64,000 nucleotides of DNA from Acidobacteriota bacterium (GCA_020439745.1 JAGQSC010000064.1:1-64000); one strand, 5' to 3'; positions 46,846 to 56,017 are shown, numbered from the stretch's first letter. Notes: generated from the sequence alone by a model not told the origin. Program-made: numbers and translations.

Positions 46846-48012
46846 ATGAAAAGTCTTTTGTTCCTTTGTTTGTCTTCTGCACTGTTTGCTGGGACTAGCT
46901 CGTATCGCATCTCCATGTCTGAGGACTTGCGCATCAAACCGGACCCCACGCAACCCCATACGCTTTGGGTAGGACCCGCAGTAAATGTGGACGTGGACAA
47001 GGAAGGCAATATCTATGTCGCAGACCCCAAAGAAAATCGTATTGTCATGTTCGACCGAAATGGTGCATTCCAACGCCAGATCGGAGGCACCGGACAGGGG
47101 CCCGGTGAATTCCAATTCCTTTCGTCGATTCAGATTCTCGAGGACGGTAGTGCCATCGCCTTCGAAAACCAACAGGCCACCAACATCTTCACCTACTTCA
47201 ATCACGGATTCGAGTACCAGGATCGAAAAGAACGCAACGATTTGAGTCTTATGATCCAGGGCGTCAGCTTCTCGCCAGACGGCAGCAAAATGGGGGGGTT
47301 GGCAGTGGCTCTTGATACCGCCACGGGTCAGCTTGTGACCAAGTCTTTTGTCGCTGATAGCGCATTCAACGTGCTTCACTCCTGGGACCACGACGCATCA
47401 CCCTCCTTTGATCCAAGCAAGATCAGCGATCGCGCATACTGGATCGAATATTTGGCCGGCAGATTCCGAATCACGGGAAAAGGGCTCATAGGCTTTGTGA
47501 CTTTTGACGGAGCCGGGAACGTGTATACGGCTCACGGAAGTGAGTACGTCATCAAGCGATGGGATAAGGACCTAAAGCGTTACACGTCCTTTGGGCGCAA
47601 ATTCGAGCCTCGGCCTCGATCAAAAGCCGAGATCGAAGCACTCGTTGCTCCTGCTCATGAAGCGATTGTGGCTGCATTACCGGCCCAATTACAAAACATG
47701 GTCAATGCTCAGGTTGTGGCCTCAGCCATCGAAAAGGCCGAAATACCTCCTATCCATAATCCCATCAACGGAATTCGAGCTACCGACAACGGGATGCTGA
47801 CGGTCGTCCACGAACTCAGCTTCCTGAAGAACACCACACTCATTGACTTCTTTGATCAAAACGGTCACTACATGGGCGCCTACGAGCACCCAAGCTCTGG
47901 AGCTGGCACTTCCATGATCATCAAGGGCGGCTATGCCTATGTCATCGAAGCCAATGCCAATGACGACCGTGAACTGGTTCGCTACAAGATCCAATTCATC
48001 CCAGAGTCTTGA
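46846..48012 (+). CDS. Secreted six-bladed beta-propeller (NHL-like) protein
   Basis: A 388-residue exported protein with a clear signal peptide (KSLLFLCLSSALFAGTSS) and strong AAGGAGG before the ATG at 46846. The first blades match the NHL/6-bladed propeller pattern VDVDKEGNIYVADPKENRIVMFDRNGAFQRQIGGTGQGPGEF (about residues 46-90). A blade near the end has VDFFDQNGHYMGAYE-type spacing. Such proteins usually bind a partner or polysaccharide; no catalytic motif is seen. It follows the winged-helix/TPR regulator on the same strand and is followed by a terminator shared with the convergent gene. Confidence 0.75.
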   Translation: MKSLLFLCLSSALFAGTSSYRISMSEDLRIKPDPTQPHTLWVGPAVNVDVDKEGNIYVADPKENRIVMFDRNGAFQRQIGGTGQGPGEFQFLSSIQILEDGSAIAFENQQATNIFTYFNHGFEYQDRKERNDLSLMIQGVSFSPDGSKMGGLAVALDTATGQLVTKSFVADSAFNVLHSWDHDASPSFDPSKISDRAYWIEYLAGRFRITGKGLIGFVTFDGAGNVYTAHGSEYVIKRWDKDLKRYTSFGRKFEPRPRSKAEIEALVAPAHEAIVAALPAQLQNMVNAQVVASAIEKAEIPPIHNPINGIRATDNGMLTVVHELSFLKNTTLIDFFDQNGHYMGAYEHPSSGAGTSMIIKGGYAYVIEANANDDRELVRYKIQFIPES

Positions 48013-48022
48013 GCAGAGGAAC

Positions 48023-48042
48023 GAGCCGGCGCAAGCCGGCTC
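48023..48042. terminator. Bidirectional hairpin between convergent genes
   Basis: GAGCCGGC and GCCGGCTC form an 8-bp perfect stem around GCAA, a GNRA-type tetraloop, in the 33-base gap between two convergent genes. No immediate T-run follows (a TTTTT lies about 10 bases downstream on the plus strand), so its strength is uncertain. Confidence 0.55.
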
Positions 48043-48045
48043 AAT

Positions 48046-48432
48046 TCACTGTTTTTCTGCCGGGAAATACCAGACACTTTGAATCAAACCATCTTTGAAG
48101 TGGTAGACCGATAACGCTGATTGGGTTCTCTTAGCCCCCTCGCGTACCCAACTCACCTTTTCCAAAGCTGTGACGTAGGATCCATAGTCACAAACTTGGC
48201 TCAATTCGGATCGGACCTGTCCATAACCCTCAAAATACGCGATCATGCTCGCTTCCAGCTGTTCGCGACCTTGTGCTTCAACGGCAAGCACAGCCCCATC
48301 CACATGACACCAAACGATGTCCGGATGCACTTGAGCCATCATCCCAACGATGTCTTGGCGGTTAAAGGCATCTACCAGCAACTGCACGCGGTCTGGACCC
48401 TGCACCATCAAGCCAAACAAAGCCATGATCAT
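48046..48432 (-). CDS. SnoaL-like (nuclear transport factor 2 fold) protein
   Basis: A 128-residue protein of the SnoaL/NTF2-like superfamily, small cone-shaped folds that act as polyketide cyclases, isomerases or binding domains. The pattern VDAFNRQDIVGMMAQVHPDIVWCHVDG (about 16-43) and the closing YHFKDGLIQSVWYFP (about 109-123) are typical. The function here is unknown. The start at 48432 overlaps the stop of the CocE-type hydrolase by four bases (ATGA; a second ATG lies two codons on), so the two genes are coupled and this small protein may help the hydrolase. Confidence 0.75.
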   Translation of the reverse strand: MIMALFGLMVQGPDRVQLLVDAFNRQDIVGMMAQVHPDIVWCHVDGAVLAVEAQGREQLEASMIAYFEGYGQVRSELSQVCDYGSYVTALEKVSWVREGAKRTQSALSVYHFKDGLIQSVWYFPAEKQ

Positions 48433-50303
48433 TTGAGTGTCTTTACACCAATCCGGGAAGCACGATCGCCGTCATGGTAGATGGTATGCCAGGCAGGCGT
48501 GAAGTCCGATTGAACGGCCTGGTTGATGTTTTCGACGTAGGTTTGCGGGTTTCGGTCAAAGAGCGGGAACCAACTGCTTTGAATGTGAACCATGATACGG
48601 TGTCCTTCTTTGAAGGTGTGAAAGATATCGAGCAATTCGAAGGCCACGCGAGTCGGTTGGTTGGGTGTAAGTGCCTCGGGATGTTCATATCCGTTGCGGT
48701 ACCGGGCCCTGAAGATTTCTCCTCGAACCATTTGCTGCAAACCGCCCCGCTCCCAATCTTCTGAGGTTGGATCCACCCCTTCCAGCATGTCCGGATACAC
48801 ATCAATAATTTTGACCACAAAATCAGCATCACTTTTGTCGGTCGAAACAAACAATTCCACCTGCATGGGCCCCGCAATCGTGAGGGACTCACTGAGAATG
48901 TCAGACTCGTAGACCAGCACATCAGGTCGTTGCGAGGCGAACCGCTGGTCTTCCGTCATGTAAGTCGCTTCCCACCGTGTACTCAGTTTCTTGGTGTACG
49001 GCACCGGTTTTGCCGGATCACTCAGGTAGGTGCGCTTTTGGGTGGCGGCACCTTCGGGCGGCGAGAACCCCAAGCCACCGTCGCCTTGCAGATACATATA
49101 ACCCTGAGTCACTTTGTCTGGCGGCCATTTATCAAAGGCGTGCCACCGGTTGACGCCTGTCTCGAACACCCATGCCTCTGGCACAGAAGGAGCGTCTGTT
49201 CCGCGCAAATGGTGTTCGAACCATTGAAATTCCATGGCTTCAAACTGAGGGCTGGTGGGTTCTCCAAATCGTGCATCGCCCAAAGCAGCACCATCGCCAC
49301 GATGCCATCCTCCATGCCGCCAGGGGCCCATCACCAACGTATTCACGATGTTTGAGTTGTTCTTTTCAACCTGTGCGTAGGTCTTCAATGGACCATAGAG
49401 ATCTTCCGCGTCAAACCAGCCACCCACAATCAATACCGCACTGGAGATGTTCTTGAGATGCGGCAGGATGTTGCGGCTCTGCCAGAATGAGTCGTAGTTG
49501 GGGTGCGCCATTAATTGGTTCCAAAAATCAATTTCGCCCTTGAAGTGATCGTTATTGGCGTTTTGATTCGGCCCCAGTTCCAAGAAGAAGTCATAGCCAT
49601 CGGGTGTGCCGAAATCGAATCGAGGCGGCCATTCGGTGGTCAGTTCGGGTCGTTTCACCCCAAATGAAGCAAAAAAGCCAAAAGACAGGTTCAGAGTCAG
49701 CGCACCGTGATGATGCATATCGTCCCAGAACCAGTCCGCAATGCATGCCTGAGGGGATACAGCCTTGAGCGCGGGGTGGCTGTCAATCATCCCGGCGGAG
49801 GCATAAAAACCAGGATACGAGATCCCCCACATGCCTACGTGTCCATTGTCTTGATCCAGGTGGTCCACCAACCATTGGATCGTGTCATAGGTGTCGCTAC
49901 TCTCGTCCACGTCGCGTTCATTGACCTTTTGATCCAAGTGCGGACGCATATTCACAAATTGACCTTCAGACATGAATCGCCCGCGTACATCCTGAAAGAC
50001 AAAGATATATCCGGCCTTCTCGTAGGCTTCGCTAGGACCTAACCGATCCTTCAATTCCTCGCCATAGGGCGCCACGCGATAAGGCGTGCGAACCATAAGG
50101 ATGGGCACCTGTTTTGTTGTGTCCTTTGGCGTGTAAATGGACGTAAACAGACGGACACCGTCTCGCATAGGAATGCGGACTTCTCGTTTATCGTAATTGT
50201 CAGATATGTAGTTGGCACGTGCGTCGGCAGTCTCCTGCGCATACACTGCCATACATGCAACCCAAATCAAGACAGCACCCAAGGCACACCTCCGAACTGT
50301 CAT
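48429..50303 (-). CDS. Secreted CocE/NonD (S15) family acyl hydrolase
   Basis: A 624-residue alpha/beta hydrolase of the X-Pro dipeptidyl-peptidase/CocE/alpha-amino-acid ester hydrolase group. A signal peptide (about 1-22) is followed by the hydrolase core with nucleophile motif GISYPG (Ser162) and the GPWRHGGWH segment holding the catalytic histidine. The C-terminal jelly-roll domain (after about 400) is present, with FFDRNPQTYVENINQA at its end, as in alpha-amino-acid ester hydrolases. The likely activity is hydrolysis or transfer of acyl groups on peptides, amino-acid esters or beta-lactam side chains. It is coupled to the SnoaL-like gene downstream. Confidence 0.85.
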   Translation of the reverse strand: MTVRRCALGAVLIWVACMAVYAQETADARANYISDNYDKREVRIPMRDGVRLFTSIYTPKDTTKQVPILMVRTPYRVAPYGEELKDRLGPSEAYEKAGYIFVFQDVRGRFMSEGQFVNMRPHLDQKVNERDVDESSDTYDTIQWLVDHLDQDNGHVGMWGISYPGFYASAGMIDSHPALKAVSPQACIADWFWDDMHHHGALTLNLSFGFFASFGVKRPELTTEWPPRFDFGTPDGYDFFLELGPNQNANNDHFKGEIDFWNQLMAHPNYDSFWQSRNILPHLKNISSAVLIVGGWFDAEDLYGPLKTYAQVEKNNSNIVNTLVMGPWRHGGWHRGDGAALGDARFGEPTSPQFEAMEFQWFEHHLRGTDAPSVPEAWVFETGVNRWHAFDKWPPDKVTQGYMYLQGDGGLGFSPPEGAATQKRTYLSDPAKPVPYTKKLSTRWEATYMTEDQRFASQRPDVLVYESDILSESLTIAGPMQVELFVSTDKSDADFVVKIIDVYPDMLEGVDPTSEDWERGGLQQMVRGEIFRARYRNGYEHPEALTPNQPTRVAFELLDIFHTFKEGHRIMVHIQSSWFPLFDRNPQTYVENINQAVQSDFTPAWHTIYHDGDRASRIGVKTLK

Positions 50304-50397
50304 TAAAGCGCAAATCGTTTCAAGGGACTCACAAAAAACTCCATTTGCGTGTAGGAGGGTGTAGATTTAAGGAACAAGCCATGAAAGGACGGCACAG

Positions 50398-50985
50398 ATG
50401 GACAGAATGAAATCCATTGACCAGTACATCGAAGAAACAGGCGATTGGCGAGTAACCCTGCAGAAAATTCGGCGATTGGCCCTTTCCACAGGCATGGAGG
50501 AAACCATGAAGTGGGGCCGCCCTGTTTACACTCACCAGAAAAAGAATATCGTCGGTATGGCCGCATTCAAACAGCACGCCGGAGTGTGGTTCTTTCAGGG
50601 CGCATTGCTCGACGACCCCGAGAAACGGCTGGTGAATGCTCAAGAAGGCAAAACACAAGCCATGCGCCAATGGCGAATAACAGACCCCAACGACGTGGAT
50701 GAAGGAACCTTGCTGAACTACATGAAGGAAGCCATGCGCCTCCAAGAAAAAGGACGAAGGGTCGCCACCAAAGCAAAGAGACAAGAGGTCCCGCCCGAGC
50801 TCTTGACGGCACTAGCTGAGTCGCCTGAGCTGGAAACGGCCTTCAAAAATTTGAGACCAGGTCAACAACGTGAGTATTCAGAATATATTGAGACCGCAAA
50901 ACGCGCAGAAACGAAGTCCAATCGCATCGACCGTATTACACCCATGATCATGGCGGGTGTCGGACTCAATGATAAGTATCGTTAG
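50398..50985 (+). CDS. DUF1801/YdeI-type protein
   Basis: A 195-residue cytoplasmic protein. The N-terminal part (about 1-115) has the DUF1801 pattern around TMKWGRPVYTHQKKNIVGMAAFKQHAGVWFFQGALL, and the C-terminal 60 residues (PPELLTALAESPELETAFKNLRPGQQREYSEYIETAK) match the YdeI/OmpD-associated helical domain. Related E. coli YdeI is tied to outer-membrane and antimicrobial stress, but the biochemical function is unknown. An AAGGA lies upstream of the ATG. It is transcribed divergently from the CocE-type hydrolase, as a single gene. Confidence 0.75.
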   Translation: MDRMKSIDQYIEETGDWRVTLQKIRRLALSTGMEETMKWGRPVYTHQKKNIVGMAAFKQHAGVWFFQGALLDDPEKRLVNAQEGKTQAMRQWRITDPNDVDEGTLLNYMKEAMRLQEKGRRVATKAKRQEVPPELLTALAESPELETAFKNLRPGQQREYSEYIETAKRAETKSNRIDRITPMIMAGVGLNDKYR

Positions 50986-51073
50986 CGGGAATTCGACAAA
51001 AACGATGATGCAACACACAATTCGTCCAAAATGTGTCTGCACTGGATGACTCCTATGCTAGGGTGCTCCTAAT

Positions 51074-52093
51074 ATGACTCCGGAAGCTCAAAGACTTATC
51101 AGTGCTCACGAAATCGATACCGAGCATTTCCATCTGGAAACGGTCCTGGCAGGCCTGTGCTACGCCAACATCTTCAATTTTCCTGTGCGTGTGAACGAGC
51201 TCAAGTCTTATCTGCCCTTGGAACGTCTGACCACCGATCAAATTCAACAGGTGCTTGACTTGTTAGTGATGCAGAAACGTGCCTACGTTCAAGATGGTTT
51301 TTACTCGTTGCATCAGTGTCCCGAGCTGGTCGCTCAACGCAAGTCGCGAGAAAACACGTCCGCCAGCAAATGGGTATCGGCTGTACCCGCATTGCAAAAG
51401 CTGTTGGCATTTGGCTTCATCAGGGCAGCGGTATTGACGGGCAGTGTGGCTGCCAATAACGCACACAAAAGTGCCGATATCGACCTTCTTTTGGTCATGG
51501 ATCACCGCCGCATGTGGCTGGGGTTTGCGGTCATCAGGCTCTGGGCTCGCATGCAAAAACAGTGTCACCCTTGTCCAAACTACGTTATTGGCGATAACCA
51601 AATGAAACTGTTATACCCAGGCTACTTCACCGCCGTGGAGTTCGCCTTGGCCAAACCCATCAAATCCGTGGAAAGGATCCATGAGATCCAAACCCATAAC
51701 GCATGGCTGCGCCAGTGGACCCCCTCTGCTCGCTCACTTTGGGACAAAGCGGAGTCCCTGCCGCAAGACCGTCGCTGGTACCATCGACTGATCGATTGGG
51801 TGGTGGATTCACCTGTCGGTGCCCTACTCAACAGACTCGAATTCAAACGTATTTCGTGGAGAACACGTGGGCTTTACCAGCCGAACCCATACATCTTCAA
51901 ACCACACTCACCCCATCGGTCCATTCACATTCACCAAGCCCTGTTCGAACAGTTATCGTCTTTAGGCATCGACGATTCAGATTTGGGCAAACACCTCAAT
52001 CAATCACTCAGCTTTCTCGTGGCAGAGGCCGAGCGCTGGGATTCCGTACAAGGATCAGACCGCCAAGCCCACTCAAAACGCCATTGGCAATAA
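51074..52093 (+). CDS. Nucleotidyltransferase-fold protein with N-terminal winged helix
   Basis: A 339-residue protein. Residues 20-80 look like a small winged helix, and a polymerase-beta-type nucleotidyltransferase motif follows: VLTGSVAANNAHKSADIDLLLVMD (about 119-142), with GS and the D-x-D metal ligands (D135, D137). The rest is not recognised. Such proteins may be toxin-like or may nucleotidylate a sugar, antibiotic or protein; no antitoxin gene is beside it. It lies next to a polysaccharide gene cluster, and its last 94 bases overlap head-on with the downstream radical SAM gene, so expression of the two probably interferes. Confidence 0.65.
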   Translation: MTPEAQRLISAHEIDTEHFHLETVLAGLCYANIFNFPVRVNELKSYLPLERLTTDQIQQVLDLLVMQKRAYVQDGFYSLHQCPELVAQRKSRENTSASKWVSAVPALQKLLAFGFIRAAVLTGSVAANNAHKSADIDLLLVMDHRRMWLGFAVIRLWARMQKQCHPCPNYVIGDNQMKLLYPGYFTAVEFALAKPIKSVERIHEIQTHNAWLRQWTPSARSLWDKAESLPQDRRWYHRLIDWVVDSPVGALLNRLEFKRISWRTRGLYQPNPYIFKPHSPHRSIHIHQALFEQLSSLGIDDSDLGKHLNQSLSFLVAEAERWDSVQGSDRQAHSKRHWQ

Positions 52094-53427
52094 CGCGATT
52101 TGATGCGTCTTAGTACCCGATGCAAAGTTGTTTGCGACTTTGCTGCTGACAAGCTGGCTTGCATCCAGTCTGAAGCCCAACGATAAGTTGCTGCGGACCT
52201 CTGTCCTTGAATTTTCATCGATCGTTCATTGCCATCAAGAAAAGGGGCCGCTTCGATATCGCCTTTGGAAGCCAGTGACTCGAAGTAGGGTGTACCTTTG
52301 ATGGGGTAGGCAACCGTGGTTAATGCCTGATCGGGTTTGCACTGTGTCACCATATCCACGGTATCCCGTACGTCACGAACGCCCTCGTCGCCAAACCCCC
52401 ACATGAGAAACATACCGGTTTCAATCCCAGAATGGCGTAAGGCACTTACCGATGCCTTTACCTGTTCGCGGGTGACCCCTCTTTTCATCTCATTCAAAAG
52501 ACGTTGCGACCCACTTTCGGCACCCACCCACACCTTACGACAACCTAATCCAACGAGGTCCTGAATGGTTTCATCGGACAAACGGTCCGCTCTGGAAATG
52601 CATTCAAAGGGTTTGATCAGATGGGGCCGCGTGGCTAGCGCTTGGTATAGGGCATGGTTCCATTTGGGTTGAATGGTGAATACATCGTCGGCAAACCAGT
52701 AATGATCGAACTGGTAGTTTGCGTGGAGCCATTCCATTTCCGCAATGACGTCCTCCACCGGTCTCTTTCGCAGGCTGTACCCAAACACGTGGTGGGCACA
52801 CCAGGTACATTGATAGGGACATCCGCGACTGGTGATCAGGCTAATCGGTCGAATACCGTGATGGAGTTGCCAGCAGTCGAGATAGAGGTTGAGCTCAATC
52901 GCCGCGCGATCGGGCATGGGAAAATTGGCCAAGTCGGTAGTGGGTTTGGGGGCCGGCCGGCTGATCACCGCTTTCGTTTCCGGATCAGAAAAGACGATGC
53001 CCTCGGTCTCAGCCAATTGAGACCAATCTCCAAACCCCTCCATAATTCGCCGGAGCACCAACTCACCTTCGCCGATGACGGCCACATCCAGTCCAGCCTG
53101 GACGTATTGTTCCGCGTAATGGCGGACATCCGGTCCACCAACCACTAGAAACGCGCCTGATGGACAGCATGCAACCAGTTCAAGCACATGATGACGGGTG
53201 ATCATGTTGGCATAGAAACCAATCATGTCCGGCTTCCAAGACGCAACAAGTTCGCTGAAGTCCACAGGGGTTTGAAACGTCCCATCAAAAACCCGAACAT
53301 CCCAATCACAATGCTCTTTCACGTAAGCGCTCAAGTAGAGCAAGCCCAGAGGGGGATACGGCCGCATGACTGCTCGCTCCGAGATGTCCAGCTCCAGAAA
53401 GTAGGGATGTACCAGCAACAGTTTCAT
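52000..53427 (-). CDS. B12-binding-type radical SAM enzyme (first listed of the tandem pair)
   Basis: A 475-residue radical SAM protein with an N-terminal cobalamin-binding-like domain (residues 1 to about 150, with VVGGPDVRHYAEQYVQAGLDVAVIGEGE) and the cluster motif CPYQCTWC (Cys203, Cys207, Cys210). The DxHxxG motif for B12 lower-ligand displacement is not apparent, as in several methylase members of the class. Members include HpnR, TsrM-like and BchE-like enzymes that methylate or rearrange lipids and natural products. Its start overlaps the stop of the upstream radical SAM gene by four bases; the C-terminus overlaps the nucleotidyltransferase gene on the other strand. Substrate unknown, but the context suggests a glycan or lipid. 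Confidence 0.88.
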   Translation of the reverse strand: MKLLLVHPYFLELDISERAVMRPYPPLGLLYLSAYVKEHCDWDVRVFDGTFQTPVDFSELVASWKPDMIGFYANMITRHHVLELVACCPSGAFLVVGGPDVRHYAEQYVQAGLDVAVIGEGELVLRRIMEGFGDWSQLAETEGIVFSDPETKAVISRPAPKPTTDLANFPMPDRAAIELNLYLDCWQLHHGIRPISLITSRGCPYQCTWCAHHVFGYSLRKRPVEDVIAEMEWLHANYQFDHYWFADDVFTIQPKWNHALYQALATRPHLIKPFECISRADRLSDETIQDLVGLGCRKVWVGAESGSQRLLNEMKRGVTREQVKASVSALRHSGIETGMFLMWGFGDEGVRDVRDTVDMVTQCKPDQALTTVAYPIKGTPYFESLASKGDIEAAPFLDGNERSMKIQGQRSAATYRWASDWMQASLSAAKSQTTLHRVLRRIKSRYCQWRFEWAWRSDPCTESQRSASATRKLSD

Positions 53428-54827
53428 CGAAAGGACACCCCATCCACGCCAAATCGGCGAAGTTGATGACGGGCCTCCAGATAGCGAACCCAGGTCTTGA
53501 CACGTTCAAGCGGCTGCTTCTTCTGCAACAGATTGAAGCACTCATGGAAATAGTAAAACAGCGCCGGGTAAAAGTGTTTCGGGTAGGTGGCCTTGTGGAG
53601 CGGCATCATGTAGTTGGAATGGTCCCAATGATCATGTTCCTCCAGTTCATGGGCAACTTTCTCGTGGAACGGCGTTCCGGGTAAGGGATAAGAGACGCTA
53701 ATGCCAATTTGATCGGGTCGCGCCTTTTCCACCATCTCCCAGGTAGCCTGGATATCTGAGGCTTCTTCTCCGGGATAACCAAACTGCAGAAAGAAGCCCA
53801 CCCGAATGCCTGCCTCGCGCAGGAGCACACAAGCTGATATGGATTGGTCGACCTTCAGATCCTTTTGCATGGCGTCAAGAATACGCTGGGAGCCCGACTC
53901 CACGCCCATCCAGACCTCGGCACAACCCGAGCGTCCCAACTCGCGCACCAGGGTAGGCGACATCATGTCTGCTCGCGCCTGGATCTTGTAGGGCACGTGC
54001 ATATTCAACTCGGCGCAGGCATCCGCGTAGTTGGCAACCCAACCCGGTTTCAAGCCGAAAATGTCATCAGTAAACCAAATGTGTTGGGCCCCATATTGAG
54101 AAACCAAAAACGCAATTTCACGTGCGCAATCCTCAGCCGAACGCACATCGTATCGCCGGCCATGGATCGGTTTCGCACACCAGTTACACTGATAAGGGCA
54201 ACCTCGTGTGGTGGTCATATTCAGCGAAAAAGGCTTGTTTTGCTCGAGCCATCGCCTGCGATAGGGCGTCATGTCCACCAGGTCCCATGCGGCACGGGGA
54301 AAGCGGCTCAAATCACGTTCGCCCCGCTTCTTCTGCATCCGATCCGTATTTCCCGAAATCACCACGCCTGGAAGCACAGGCGTTGCTTGACCCTGGCTCC
54401 AGGCACCCAGAATCTCCAACATATGGAATTCGGCTTCTCCGGTCACTACACAATTGGCTCCCGCTTCAAGATAACAAGTGGGATCATCGGATGCATCAGA
54501 TCCCGCTACCATGACTTTGGCGCCTTTCGCAGCCACGCAAATCATGGCATGGGCGGCATTGCGCATGCGCGCCAGGCACATCTTGGACAACCAATGGAAG
54601 TTATCGTCAAATACCACAACAGCTTGCGGCAATTCCCGTGCCACAACTTCCGCGAAAGATGGGGCCGGTCCCTGCTCAAAGGTGCTGTCATAAAGCGCCA
54701 CATCGTGCCCGGCATCTCGAGCCATGGCTGCGGCGATCAGGGTCCCCAGCGGCGGATAAATATCACCTGATTGTTCCTGTTTCTCGTCGAAAGCCAGGAA
54801 AAATGAATGCGTGAAAAGAACCTTCAA
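53424..54827 (-). CDS. B12-binding-type radical SAM enzyme (upstream member of the tandem pair)
   Basis: A 467-residue paralogue of its neighbour with the same order: N-terminal B12-binding-like domain (about 1-160, with MVAGSDASDDPTCYLEAGANCVVTGEAE), then the radical SAM barrel with CPYQCNWC (Cys210, Cys214, Cys217), and a C-terminal helical domain. The DxHxxG motif is also not apparent. Both proteins share ITTSRGCPYQC/TTTRGCPYQC starts and an E-S-G-S-Q-R motif, so they come from one duplication and act on similar substrates, or form a heterodimer. It overlaps the Wzz-like gene upstream and the second radical SAM gene downstream by four bases each. Confidence 0.88.
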   Translation of the reverse strand: MKVLFTHSFFLAFDEKQEQSGDIYPPLGTLIAAAMARDAGHDVALYDSTFEQGPAPSFAEVVARELPQAVVVFDDNFHWLSKMCLARMRNAAHAMICVAAKGAKVMVAGSDASDDPTCYLEAGANCVVTGEAEFHMLEILGAWSQGQATPVLPGVVISGNTDRMQKKRGERDLSRFPRAAWDLVDMTPYRRRWLEQNKPFSLNMTTTRGCPYQCNWCAKPIHGRRYDVRSAEDCAREIAFLVSQYGAQHIWFTDDIFGLKPGWVANYADACAELNMHVPYKIQARADMMSPTLVRELGRSGCAEVWMGVESGSQRILDAMQKDLKVDQSISACVLLREAGIRVGFFLQFGYPGEEASDIQATWEMVEKARPDQIGISVSYPLPGTPFHEKVAHELEEHDHWDHSNYMMPLHKATYPKHFYPALFYYFHECFNLLQKKQPLERVKTWVRYLEARHQLRRFGVDGVSFR

Positions 54828-55936
54828 GTTGTCTTCTTGGGCCTGAGCTCAAAGGCAACCCAAAACAACGACAGCATCAGTCCAACCACAAAGGCAAAGA
54901 TGGTTTTGAATAGGGTACCCCTTGGTTCGCGCACCACCAACGGATCCGGATTGGCTGGCGAAAACAGGTGAGAAAGGACTTGCACATACTGCCAGTCGGA
55001 TTCGATCTGCGTTCGGAGGTCATCATCGTCAGGCCGGTCTCCATAGAACGACTGCACGTCTGCCAATCCGCCATTCCTTGATAACAGATCATCCACCATG
55101 GTTATGGCTGCTTGTCTATGTGCGATCAGTTTCTGATAGAGACCCATCAATTTGAGTCGATGTTCTGAATCCAGTTCTCCTCGAACCGAGTCGGCAGCGT
55201 GGAGTTGTTGTTGATAGGTAACCGGTAACTTGGAACGATCTAACTGCGCGATATCCAGGACCACATCATTGCCAATTTCCTTCGGCTTCACTTGAGCCAG
55301 ACCCGCCGCCGTATTGCGTTCCTTTTCAATCAGCCATGTGGACTGGGGCTCAGTTAGATTGAGCGCCACCAACTCGTTCCGAAGTCCCTGGTTGCGGCTT
55401 TCAAGATAATCGCGATAAAGATACAGCACCTGCTGTTGCTCTACATTGTGTCGTAACGCCGCAATGCAAGCACCGGCTTCGTTTTCTGCCATGCCCGCAA
55501 CGCGCACTTCAATCAAGTCGGCCTTGAGTCCCTCGAGTTTTTCCAGATTCTCGGCCCATGATCGATCGAGGGTAATGCGTAGGTTTGTTTTCTTGCGATA
55601 GTCAATATAGTCAGGCTTCACAGACACATCGAAACGCGAACGCATGGACTCTTCGCTGTGGGGACCTTTGAGCCATTCCGCCATTTCAGAGGCCTGTCGT
55701 TGTTCCGATTGATCCTGTAGCCTGCGTTTGTTGCTTTGGCTGTAGAAGCGACCCAAAAAAGTCTCCAGTGCAGCCGCATCGAAAGGCAGAACCTGAGGCG
55801 ATGTGCGATAAAAGAGTACAGCTCGAAAGGACGGCGTGCTGGAAAGTGACATCGCGGCCACAAGCACGGCTAGGGTCATAGGCACGGCGATCACTTTGTA
55901 GCGATTCGCCCAAATCGCGTGTATGAATTCCGGCAT
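54824..55936 (-). CDS. Wzz-like polysaccharide chain-length/co-polymerase membrane protein
   Basis: A 370-residue protein with a membrane segment at each end (about 16-33 and 340-362) and a large, mainly helical, coiled-coil-rich periplasmic region between, the layout of Wzz/PCP-1 chain-length regulators. A signature Pro-Gly-rich stretch before TM2 reads NPDPLVVREPRGTLFKTIF, similar to PCP proteins. There is no Walker kinase domain, so it is a PCP-1-type or partial PCP-2 protein. It is the first gene of the unit with the two radical SAM genes and divergent from the Wzy-like polymerase gene, with the 5' ends close together. Confidence 0.7.
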   Translation of the reverse strand: MPEFIHAIWANRYKVIAVPMTLAVLVAAMSLSSTPSFRAVLFYRTSPQVLPFDAAALETFLGRFYSQSNKRRLQDQSEQRQASEMAEWLKGPHSEESMRSRFDVSVKPDYIDYRKKTNLRITLDRSWAENLEKLEGLKADLIEVRVAGMAENEAGACIAALRHNVEQQQVLYLYRDYLESRNQGLRNELVALNLTEPQSTWLIEKERNTAAGLAQVKPKEIGNDVVLDIAQLDRSKLPVTYQQQLHAADSVRGELDSEHRLKLMGLYQKLIAHRQAAITMVDDLLSRNGGLADVQSFYGDRPDDDDLRTQIESDWQYVQVLSHLFSPANPDPLVVREPRGTLFKTIFAFVVGLMLSLFWVAFELRPKKTT

Positions 55937-56017
55937 GGATCAGCTAGGCTCCTATCAACACAGGCATCTCAATATGCACGATGGTACAACAACGCAGGCA
56001 TTAGTGAAGTTTCAATC

